This document shows, piece by piece, positions 1-5,320 of a stretch of 5,320 nucleotides of DNA. The stretch spans positions 2,452-7,771 of the forward strand of contig DEWO01000139.1 of the NCBI GenBank assembly GCA_002363695.1. The letters are read 5' to 3'. The notes beneath the pieces are model-generated. The model saw only the letters and a program-made list of their open reading frames with translations, was not told where the DNA came from and did not search any database. Made by a program: the position numbers and the translations under genes. This stretch comes from Prevotella sp. UBA3208. GTDB taxonomy: Bacteria > Bacteroidota > Bacteroidia > Bacteroidales > Bacteroidaceae. Each line of letters begins with the position of its first letter. Positions within the stretch are counted from its first letter, which is position 1.

Positions 1-2
1 TG

Positions 3-1001
3 TTCGGTATGAACATGAACAACGTTGCAGTCACCGATGGTGACCGCGTAGAGTTCGAACAGCGTCTGGGCTACCATGTTGACTACTATCCTGTCAGTTC
101 TATGATGGAATACTGGAAGAAGGTCACCGACGCAGAAGTCGACGAACTGGTAGAGGTCTATAAGAAAGAGTACACCATCAAGATTGACGAGTCAGGCGAA
201 GAAGTCTACTGGCAGAAGGTCCGCAATGCAGCTCGTGCCGAGATTACCCTGCGCCGAGTGCTGAAGGACAATGGTGCTACTGCTTTCACTACCAACTTTG
301 ATGACCTCGGTGATGCCGATATCAACGATCCTAACTTTGCAGGTTTTGACCAGATTCCCGGCCTGGCCTCACAGCGCCTCATGGCTGAAGGTATCGGTTT
401 CGGAGCTGAGGGTGACTGGAAGACAGCCTGCCTCTATCGTACCCTGTGGGTCATCCAGCAGGGAATGCCTACCGGTTGCTCGTTCCTCGAGGACTACACG
501 CTCAACTTTGCCGGTAACCGCTCGTCTTGCCTGCAGAGCCATATGCTCGAGGTATGCCCGCTCATTGCCGTTGACAAGCCCAAGCTGGAAGTTCACTTCC
601 TCGGTATCGGCATCCGCAAGCAGCAAACCGCCCGTCTCGTGTTCACCTCTAAGGTAGGTCGTGGTATCAAGGCTACCGTTGTAGACCTTGGCAACCGCTT
701 CCGTCTCATCTCGCAGGAGGTTGAGTGCATCGAGCCCAAGCCCATGCCAAACCTGCCTGTAGCCAGTGCCCTCTGGGTCCCCCAGCCCACCTTCGAGATT
801 GGTGCCGGAGCATGGATACTTGCTGGTGGAACTCACCACAGCGCCTTCTCCTACGACATCACCGAGGAGTACTGGGAAGACTTTGCCGAGATGCTGGGTC
901 TGGAGCATGTCCGCATTAACAAGGACACTACCATCCCACAACTCAAGCAGGATCTCCGCAACAATGAAGTATATTATATGTTGAACAAAGCTTTACGTTA
1001 A
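3..1001 (+). CDS. araA: L-arabinose isomerase, C-terminal two thirds (5' end outside window)
   Basis: Cytoplasmic enzyme that interconverts L-arabinose and L-ribulose, the first step of the isomerase route of arabinose catabolism. The frame is open from base 3 with residues FGMNMNNVAVTDGD, which match the interior RFGDNMRNVAVTDGD of E. coli AraA near residue 185. The ATG at 9 is therefore internal, and roughly 180 residues lie left of the window. The four metal/active-site positions known from E. coli AraA are present: Glu in GAEGDWK (408-410), Glu in FLEDYT (489-491), His in SHMLEVCP (540-542), and a His in the HH pair of GGTHHSAF (834-839). The C-terminus NNEVYYML also matches the family ending WNEVYY, so the 3' end is intact. 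The stop codon is 3 bases before the downstream kinase start, implying co-transcription. The promoter and any AraR-type control lie outside. The family assignment is secure. Confidence 0.97.
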   Translation, partial: FGMNMNNVAVTDGDRVEFEQRLGYHVDYYPVSSMMEYWKKVTDAEVDELVEVYKKEYTIKIDESGEEVYWQKVRNAARAEITLRRVLKDNGATAFTTNFDDLGDADINDPNFAGFDQIPGLASQRLMAEGIGFGAEGDWKTACLYRTLWVIQQGMPTGCSFLEDYTLNFAGNRSSCLQSHMLEVCPLIAVDKPKLEVHFLGIGIRKQQTARLVFTSKVGRGIKATVVDLGNRFRLISQEVECIEPKPMPNLPVASALWVPQPTFEIGAGAWILAGGTHHSAFSYDITEEYWEDFAEMLGLEHVRINKDTTIPQLKQDLRNNEVYYMLNKALR

Positions 1002-1004
1002 TCT

Positions 1005-2603
1005 ATGGATCTGAAAGCAGCAAAACAAATTATTGAATCGGGTAATGCCATTCTCGGCATCGAATTTGGTTCTACCCGCATCAAGGCCGTCCTTATCGAC
1101 AACCACAACAAACCCATAGCCCAAGGCGACTATGAATGGGAAAATCAACTTGTAGACGGACTCTGGACATATGGCATTGATGAGATATGGCATGGGCTTC
1201 AGACCTGTTATGCTGAACTCCGCAAGGCAGTGAAGAATCAGTACGACTGTGACATTATCAGTCTGGCCGCCATTGGTTTCTCAGCCATGATGCATGGCTA
1301 TATGGCCTTCAACGACAAACAGGAGATTCTGGTACCCTTCCGTACCTGGCGCAACACCAATACGGGCAAGGCTGCCGCCGAACTCTCCAAGCTCTTCAAC
1401 TACAACATTCCCCTGCGCTGGAGCATCTCACACCTATACCAATGTATTCTCGAAGATGCAGACCACGTTAAAGACATTAAGTTCCTGACAACCCTTGCCG
1501 GCTATATTCACTGGCAGCTGACAGGTCAGTTTGTGCTTGGTGTGGGCGACGCCTCGGGTATGATTCCCATAGACCCTGCAACTAAGACCTACGACGCTGA
1601 GATGGTAAAGAAGTTCGACCAGCTGGTAGCCCCCAAGGGCTATCCGTGGCACCTGCTGGACATTCTGCCCCGAGTCCTCGTGGCTGGTCAGGATGCCGGT
1701 ACGCTGACTGCCAAAGGAGCTAAGTGTCTCGACCCCACAGGCACTCTAAAGCCTGGCTGTCCCCTCTGCCCTCCAGAAGGCGATGCCGGAACGGGCATGG
1801 TAGCCACCAATGCCGTTCGTCAGCGCACGGGTAACGTTTCTGCCGGCACCTCATCATTCTCGATGATTGTGCTCGAGAAACCCCTCTCCAAGCCCTACGA
1901 GATGATTGACATGGTCACCACCCCTGATGGTTCATTGGTCGCTATGGTACACTGCAACAACTGTACCTCCGACATCAATGCCTGGGTGGGACTCTTCAAG
2001 GAGTACCAGCAGCTGCTGGGTGTCAAGGTAGACATGAACCAGCTCTACGGTTCGCTGTTCAACAAGGCTCTGGAGGGTGACACCGACTGCGGCGGCCTGA
2101 TGGCCTACAACTACGTCAGTGGCGAGCCTGTCACAGGTCTTGCCGAGGGCCGTCCCATGTTCATCCGTTCAGCCAACGACAAGTTCAACCTGGCAAACTT
2201 CATGCGTGCCCATCTCTATGGTGCCATCGGTGTGCTGAAAATCGGCAACGACATACTGCTCAAGGAGGAGAAGATCAAGGTAGACCGACTGACGGGTCAT
2301 GGCGGCTACTTCAAGACACCCGTAGTAGGTCAGCGTATGCTTGCAGCAGCACTCAACACGCCCATCTCGGTCATGGAGACGGCAGGCGAAGGAGGAGCAT
2401 GGGGTATTGCCCTGCTGGCTGGCTACCAAACTCGCAATCCGAAAGGATTGTCGCTCGAGGACTATCTCGATCAGGAGGTCTTCGCTGGCAACAGCGGTAC
2501 CTCTATAGCTCCTACAGCTGCTGATGTCGAAGGTTTTGAGAAGTACATAGAGAACTACAAGCGCTGTCTGCCTGTCGAGCAGGCTGCCGTAGACCACAAG
2601 TAG
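1005..2603 (+). CDS. FGGY-family carbohydrate kinase, probable L-ribulokinase
   Basis: Predicted cytoplasmic ATP-dependent sugar kinase of 532 residues, a normal length for the FGGY family. Visible ASKHA-fold motifs, in order, are the phosphate-1 loop GIEFGSTRIKA (residues 18-28), the probable catalytic base Asp260 in PPEGDAGTGM, a phosphate-2-like segment GNVSAGTSSF (276-285), and an adenosine-site segment around LTGHGGYFKTP (429-439) and ETAGEGGAWG (458-467). The start ATG at 1005 lies 3 bases after the araA stop. No Shine-Dalgarno sequence is visible, so translation probably depends on coupling or an A-rich leader. Its position directly behind araA suggests that it phosphorylates L-ribulose to L-ribulose 5-phosphate, that is, the AraB role. 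The sequence reads more like the xylulokinase-like FGGY branch used by Bacteroidetes than like classical enteric AraB, so xylulokinase is the main alternative and no gene symbol is given. Family is certain; substrate is inferred from context. Confidence 0.9.
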   Translation: MDLKAAKQIIESGNAILGIEFGSTRIKAVLIDNHNKPIAQGDYEWENQLVDGLWTYGIDEIWHGLQTCYAELRKAVKNQYDCDIISLAAIGFSAMMHGYMAFNDKQEILVPFRTWRNTNTGKAAAELSKLFNYNIPLRWSISHLYQCILEDADHVKDIKFLTTLAGYIHWQLTGQFVLGVGDASGMIPIDPATKTYDAEMVKKFDQLVAPKGYPWHLLDILPRVLVAGQDAGTLTAKGAKCLDPTGTLKPGCPLCPPEGDAGTGMVATNAVRQRTGNVSAGTSSFSMIVLEKPLSKPYEMIDMVTTPDGSLVAMVHCNNCTSDINAWVGLFKEYQQLLGVKVDMNQLYGSLFNKALEGDTDCGGLMAYNYVSGEPVTGLAEGRPMFIRSANDKFNLANFMRAHLYGAIGVLKIGNDILLKEEKIKVDRLTGHGGYFKTPVVGQRMLAAALNTPISVMETAGEGGAWGIALLAGYQTRNPKGLSLEDYLDQEVFAGNSGTSIAPTAADVEGFEKYIENYKRCLPVEQAAVDHK

Positions 2604-2627
2604 TATATCTGCTCTGCTGCTTTTTAC

Positions 2628-2658
2628 AGGAGGCTTTCCCGCTGGAAGCCTCCTTTTT
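2628..2658 (+). terminator. Intrinsic terminator of the araA-kinase operon
   Basis: A perfect 9-bp inverted repeat, AGGAGGCTT (2628-2636) with AAGCCTCCT (2646-2654), encloses a 9-base loop. Two more C-G pairs are possible within the loop if one T is bulged. The right arm runs straight into five Ts (2654-2658), then GT. It begins 24 bases after the kinase stop. The left flank has no corresponding A-tract adjoining the stem, so it should work on the + strand only. Confidence 0.88.
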
Positions 2659-2670
2659 GTATATCCAATG

Positions 2671-2702
2671 CAAAGGTACTACACTTTTCGAGCGAATCCA
2701 AA
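2671..2702 (-). promoter_or_regulatory. Promoter-like sequence, Bacteroidetes -33/-7 type
   Basis: Read on the - strand, TACCTTTG (2678 down to 2671) matches the Bacteroidetes -7 consensus TAnnTTTG exactly. A TTTG (2702 down to 2699) lies 20 bases upstream, close to the spacing expected for the -33 element. A transcript would start near 2665 and run antisense through the + terminator into the 3' end of the kinase gene; no - strand gene follows. The TTTG is also part of the U-tract of the opposing operon's terminator, so it may be there for that reason. The motif is short and could be chance or an intergenic sequence common in this group. Confidence 0.35.
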
Positions 2703-2745
2703 AAGAAAACGGCAGACACAGGACTTCATGGGAGCCTGTATCTGC
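2700..2745 (-). terminator. Intrinsic terminator of the - strand signalling operon
   Basis: On the - strand, GCAGATACAGG (2745 to 2735) pairs with CCTGTGTCTGC (2722 to 2712). This is an 11-bp stem with one U-G wobble and a 12-base loop. It is followed by CG and then TTTTCTTTTT (2709 to 2700). It lies about 37 bases past the stop of the membrane-anchored ATPase gene at 2783. The stem is G-U paired on this strand but has an A-C mismatch on the other, and the T-rich tract is on the - strand side, so it is oriented to stop - strand transcription. Confidence 0.87.
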
Positions 2746-2782
2746 ACGGTAATTTGAAAGCGCACGACTAACGACAATCCTA

Positions 2783-3709
2783 TTAAATAGGCAACGAGAG
2801 CACGAAGCGCGAGCCTGGTGCCTCCTTGGTAGTGTCGAGCACCACATCACCCCCCAGACGACGGGCTATGTTACGAGCCACGGTAAGACCGATGCCCTGA
2901 CCGTCGAAGTACTGGTTGAGCTTGACATAGGGTTCAAAAATGTGCTCAGCCTCGGCAGCATCGATACCTGCGCCTGTGTCTTCTACGGTATAGACGGCCT
3001 GCATCTTGTCCATGTCGACATTGACATTCAGCGTAATGGTGCCGTCGGTGGTGAACTTCAGGGCGTTGTCCAGCAGATGAGTCAGTGCACGGACGGCCTT
3101 GGGCTGACAGGTGAGCAGCATGGTGACAGCGGCAGAGGGGTCTACCACCTGTTCGAACCTGACGTACTGTGCCTTGTCGGCTCCCGTGAGGGCTACTGCC
3201 TCGTCGGCAATCTGAGTCACCATCACGTTATCCGTATGCTCAAGGGGAGGCATGTTGTCCTGCACGTCGTCAAGGTCGGTCACCTTGCCTACGAGGACCG
3301 CCAGTTTGCTGTCGCCCTGAGCCTTAGCCAGAGCCTGCAGGTCGCTGACCACTTGGGTCATCACCTCTGCATTCTTCTGAATGCTCTCCTGCATACGGGT
3401 GTTGGCTTCCTGTAGCGAGGCTACGGTTTTCTGAAGCGCCTCGTTGGCCTTCTGGGCCTTCTCCTGATCCTCGTTCATCTTGTCAAAGGCCAGGAGGGCC
3501 TGCTCGTAGCCTTCGCCTACATTGTCAAAGTTTTTCTCAAGCGCACGATAATCACTAAGCAGTTTTTGCTGCTCGTCCACACGGCGCTGATAGTCTGCCA
3601 GCAACTGCTGTTGCTCTTCGGCCTGCTTCTTGCCTGCCTGGCTCTGCGAATAGAGCATATAGCCCAGCAGAAGCACGATGAGGACTAAAACAATTACTAC
3701 GTATGTCAT
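2783..3709 (-). CDS. Membrane-anchored coiled-coil protein with histidine-kinase-type ATPase domain, no H-box seen
   Basis: A 308-residue protein. Residues 3-20 form one strongly hydrophobic segment, an N-terminal membrane anchor followed by positive residues (KK 27-28), so the bulk is probably cytoplasmic. Residues about 28-130 are Gln/Glu/Lys/Ala-rich and look like a long coiled coil. Residues about 185-308 form a HATPase_c domain with the N-box around LTHLLDNALKFT (Asn215), G1 box DTGAGI (244-249), F-box IFEPYVKL (257-264) and G2 box GQGIGLTVARNIARRLGG (270-287). All look able to bind ATP. The segment KNAEVMTQVVSDLQALAK (112-129) resembles the second helix of a kinase dimerisation domain, but no H-E-[IL]-[RK]-x-P phospho-acceptor box precedes it. 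It may therefore be a degenerate kinase, a scaffold or a protein kinase of another target. It is the last gene of its operon, 20 bases after the STAS gene. The start at 3709 is supported by the hydrophobic N-terminus and a nearby AAGGA. Confidence 0.85.
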   Translation of the reverse strand: MTYVVIVLVLIVLLLGYMLYSQSQAGKKQAEEQQQLLADYQRRVDEQQKLLSDYRALEKNFDNVGEGYEQALLAFDKMNEDQEKAQKANEALQKTVASLQEANTRMQESIQKNAEVMTQVVSDLQALAKAQGDSKLAVLVGKVTDLDDVQDNMPPLEHTDNVMVTQIADEAVALTGADKAQYVRFEQVVDPSAAVTMLLTCQPKAVRALTHLLDNALKFTTDGTITLNVNVDMDKMQAVYTVEDTGAGIDAAEAEHIFEPYVKLNQYFDGQGIGLTVARNIARRLGGDVVLDTTKEAPGSRFVLSLPI

Positions 3710-3715
3710 AACCGT

Positions 3716-3720
3716 TCCTT
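3716..3720 (-). promoter_or_regulatory. Shine-Dalgarno-like AAGGA before the membrane ATPase gene
   Basis: On the - strand, AAGGA (3720 to 3716) sits 6 bases before the ATG at 3709, a standard Shine-Dalgarno spacing. The other complete - strand genes here and the kinase on the + strand have no such sequence, as is usual in Bacteroidetes. It supports the chosen start but is only five bases long. Confidence 0.4.
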
Positions 3721-3729
3721 GTTATTTTA

Positions 3730-4041
3730 TTACTCTGCTTTCTTCTCTACTTTCATGAATTTCGTAAAGCCTGTCATTGCCAGCACTTTATAGATTTCCG
3801 GGCTTACATTAGTCAGTTTGAACTGCCCCTTCTGCTGCATAACGGTACGCATGGTTTTCTGAATAATGCGCAGACCTGAAGAAGCCATGTAGTTGAGGTC
3901 TGAGCAATCCATTTCAAGGTCGACACCTCCGTCAGCCAGAGCGGGCTGGATATCTTGCTCGAACTGGGGTGCATTCATCGTGTCGATACGTTCGCCGGTC
4001 TTAATGATGGTCTTGCCACCTTCTTTGATAATCTGTGTCAT
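3730..4041 (-). CDS. STAS-domain protein, RsbV/SpoIIAA-like anti-sigma factor antagonist
   Basis: A 103-residue single-domain STAS protein, the usual size for this class. In partner-switching circuits such a protein, when unphosphorylated, binds the RsbW-like kinase and frees that kinase's other partner; phosphorylation of a conserved Ser breaks the binding. The STAS signature is visible as DLNYMASSGLRII (residues 48-60). Ser54 aligns with the phosphorylated Ser58 of B. subtilis SpoIIAA (in DSSGLG), with Ala53 in place of the usual Asp, so the site appears phosphorylatable. The C-terminal stretch LTNVSPEIYKVLAMTGFTKFMKV matches the family's last helix and strand. There is no signal peptide or membrane segment. 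The gene lies 49 bases downstream of the RsbW-like gene and 20 bases before the membrane ATPase gene, all in one direction, and is read as one operon. The start ATG at 4041 has an A-rich leader and no Shine-Dalgarno sequence. The regulated target is unknown. Confidence 0.92.
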   Translation of the reverse strand: MTQIIKEGGKTIIKTGERIDTMNAPQFEQDIQPALADGGVDLEMDCSDLNYMASSGLRIIQKTMRTVMQQKGQFKLTNVSPEIYKVLAMTGFTKFMKVEKKAE

Positions 4042-4090
4042 AATGTTATGATTTTTTGGTTGTTTTTGTATATCCTTTTATGAATATGAG

Positions 4091-4498
4091 TCAAATTACT
4101 TTCTTCATAGTGAGCAGGTTCTTGCCCTCCAAACGCTGGTAGGTCACTTGGTTCATAATGTTCTTGACGATGAAGATGCCCATGCCTCCTATTTCGCGTT
4201 CCACAGGACTCACGTCGGGGTCAGCATCCTCCTTGGCCGTCGGGTCAAATTCCTTACCCTGGTCGCTCAATACGAAGGTCAGCTCCTTACCGTTGCTTTC
4301 TGCCGTCAGTTCGATGTCAGCCGCCTTACCTTCAGGATAAGCGTAGAAAATGACGTTTGACACCATCTCCTCCATCACCAGGTTAAGGTTCATCTGAAGC
4401 TCCATGCCGAGCCCCAGCTCCTCACTGATTTCTTCGATGAACTGGTTGACCCGTTCCAGTTCACCGACTTGGTTCTTGATGATTAGTTTTTTCTGCAT
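4091..4498 (-). CDS. ATP-binding protein, RsbW/SpoIIAB-like anti-sigma-type serine kinase
   Basis: A 135-residue protein consisting almost entirely of a GHKL ATPase domain of the RsbW/SpoIIAB type (HATPase_c_2). The N-box is LNLVMEEMVSNVIFYAYP (residues 38-55), with Asn48 as the probable Mg-binding residue and Glu44 aligned with the catalytic Glu46 of SpoIIAB. The G1 box is SDQGKEFDP (78-86), and the G2 region REIGGMGIFIVKNI (101-114) has the glycine lid. Between them lies an acidic ATP-lid stretch (about 88-102). Proteins of this class phosphorylate their STAS partner on serine, and the likely partner is the gene directly downstream. In Firmicutes the family also binds a sigma factor; Bacteroidetes lack SigB, so the output partner here is unknown. 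The protein is cytoplasmic with no membrane segment. The start ATG at 4498 follows a 54-base AT-rich gap after the AraC-type gene, with no clear promoter match in it. Confidence 0.92.
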   Translation of the reverse strand: MQKKLIIKNQVGELERVNQFIEEISEELGLGMELQMNLNLVMEEMVSNVIFYAYPEGKAADIELTAESNGKELTFVLSDQGKEFDPTAKEDADPDVSPVEREIGGMGIFIVKNIMNQVTYQRLEGKNLLTMKKVI

Positions 4499-4552
4499 AA
4501 AGACGTATGATTTTAGCTTTTAGTATTATTTATTTTAGGTAACCTATACAAC

Positions 4553-5320
4553 TTATACGATAATACGGGTTTTATGGTAGTTTTCGCGGAACTCTGAAGG
4601 TGAACACCCTTTGCGTTTCTTGAAGATGCGGTTGAAGTTGCTCAGGTTGTTGAAACCGCTCTGATAGCTGATTTCAGCAATACCCTTCGAGGTATCCACC
4701 AGCAGGCGGCTGGCATATCCAAGACGCTGCTCAATGATATACTCTGACAGGTTACGCCCAGTGTGGAGCTTGAAGAAACGACTGAACGCCGAGGGGCTCA
4801 TGCCGGCTATCTCGGCCAGCGTGGTCAGCCGTATCTCGTCCATGTAGTTCTTTGCAATGTAGTTCTTCACCTTCAGCACACGCCGTGAGTCACTCTCCAC
4901 CTCTACCTTCGCATAGCTCGACGTTGCCAGCGGACGGTAGTGGGTGCTCTTGGACAACTCGTGGAGTATGGTCATGAACTGCATGACGGCGTCGAAGCCG
5001 TCCTTGATGGAGCTGAGCGTATCAATGAGATGATAGACGCGCATGATGTCCTCCATGGGGAACGACAGGCCCTTGCGTGCCTCCTGCAGCATTTTGCGCA
5101 TGGAGAAGAAGGGGTTGCGCGAAAGCATACTGTCCTCGCTCATATCCAAATAGAACTGAATGGTGACCTCGCGGATGTCCTCGCTGGTACACACATTCTG
5201 CTCCCAGACGTGCTCCAGTTCGGGCGAGGTAATGAGCACCAAGTCGTACTCCCCTATCACCTCGTTCGAGTCACCCACGATACGCCGAACTCCTGGAGCG
5301 TGCTCCACGTAGTTCAACTC
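4553..5320 (-). CDS. AraC-family transcriptional regulator with cupin-type N-terminus (5' end outside window)
   Basis: DNA-binding regulator with the start missing: the frame is open to the right edge with residues ELNYVEHAPGVRRIVGDS. This resembles the interior of the N-terminal cupin-like domain of Bacteroides/Prevotella AraC regulators, so the TTG at 5317 is not taken as the start and perhaps 20-40 residues are lost. The last 110 or so residues form the AraC/XylS double helix-turn-helix. The first HTH is around LTTLAEIAGMSPSAFSRFF and the second around IAEISYQSGFNNLSNFNRIF, ending in the family-typical GCSPSEFRENY. The middle part is helical and probably links or dimerises. The family name does not imply arabinose control: this gene faces the arabinose genes from the far side of an unrelated operon. 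The sensed ligand is unknown. It is followed after 54 bases by the RsbW-like gene and may or may not share its transcript. Confidence 0.93.
   Translation of the reverse strand, partial: ELNYVEHAPGVRRIVGDSNEVIGEYDLVLITSPELEHVWEQNVCTSEDIREVTIQFYLDMSEDSMLSRNPFFSMRKMLQEARKGLSFPMEDIMRVYHLIDTLSSIKDGFDAVMQFMTILHELSKSTHYRPLATSSYAKVEVESDSRRVLKVKNYIAKNYMDEIRLTTLAEIAGMSPSAFSRFFKLHTGRNLSEYIIEQRLGYASRLLVDTSKGIAEISYQSGFNNLSNFNRIFKKRKGCSPSEFRENYHKTRIIV

Noticed and set aside
9..11. ATG at 9 as the start of the isomerase gene
   Set aside because: The residues before and after it match the interior of AraA, so the gene begins left of the window.
369..941. A 190-codon open frame on the - strand opposite araA
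   Set aside because: It lies wholly antisense to a strongly conserved isomerase, and its translation shows no recognisable domain; it is explained by the codon bias of the real gene.
2512..2850. A 112-codon - strand open frame across the convergent gap
   Set aside because: It overlaps the ends of two well-supported genes and spans both terminator hairpins; the Cys/Ser/Arg-rich translation has no domain character.
2942..3415. A 157-codon open frame on the + strand opposite the membrane ATPase gene
   Set aside because: It is antisense to the coiled-coil and ATPase region, its translation resembles no family, and no promoter or leader is visible.
4536..4546. Short palindrome TAGGTAACCTA in the gap between the AraC-type gene and the RsbW-like gene
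   Set aside because: It could be an operator half-site pair, but it is only 5+5 bases around one central base, occurs once, and has no T-tract or promoter beside it; chance is a sufficient explanation.
4553..5317. TTG at 5317 as the start of the AraC-family gene
   Set aside because: The frame stays open to the window edge and the visible residues begin inside the cupin-like domain, so the real start is outside the window.

Overview
The window looks like chromosomal DNA from the Bacteroidales, most likely Prevotella or a close relative. The evidence is the style of the proteins (a Bacteroidetes-type FGGY sugar kinase, a cupin/AraC regulator of the kind common in Bacteroides and Prevotella), A-rich leaders mostly lacking a Shine-Dalgarno sequence, and a match to the Bacteroidetes -33/-7 promoter pattern. 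This assignment is by recognition, without a database search. No RNA genes, insertion sequences, CRISPR arrays or integration sites were seen.

Left part, + strand (1-2603): the last two thirds of an L-arabinose isomerase gene (araA, cut by the left edge), followed after only 3 bases by an FGGY-family carbohydrate kinase, probably the L-ribulokinase of the same pathway. Together they would convert L-arabinose to L-ribulose and then L-ribulose 5-phosphate. An intrinsic terminator follows the kinase.

Middle (2604-2782): a short convergent intergenic region. It holds a + strand terminator for the arabinose genes, a - strand terminator for the opposing operon, and a promoter-like - strand sequence between them that points into the 3' end of the kinase gene.

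Right part, - strand (2783-5320), in transcription order: an AraC-family regulator (cut by the right edge), an RsbW-like ATP-binding protein, an RsbV-like STAS protein, and a membrane-anchored coiled-coil protein with an intact histidine-kinase-type ATPase domain but no recognisable phospho-acceptor histidine box. The RsbW/RsbV pair is the core of a partner-switching phosphorylation circuit. The PP2C/SpoIIE-type phosphatase that normally resets such a circuit is not in the window; the membrane-anchored ATPase sits where it might be expected. This three-gene signalling cassette is the most interesting part of the window, although its pieces belong to known families and its output cannot be read from the sequence.
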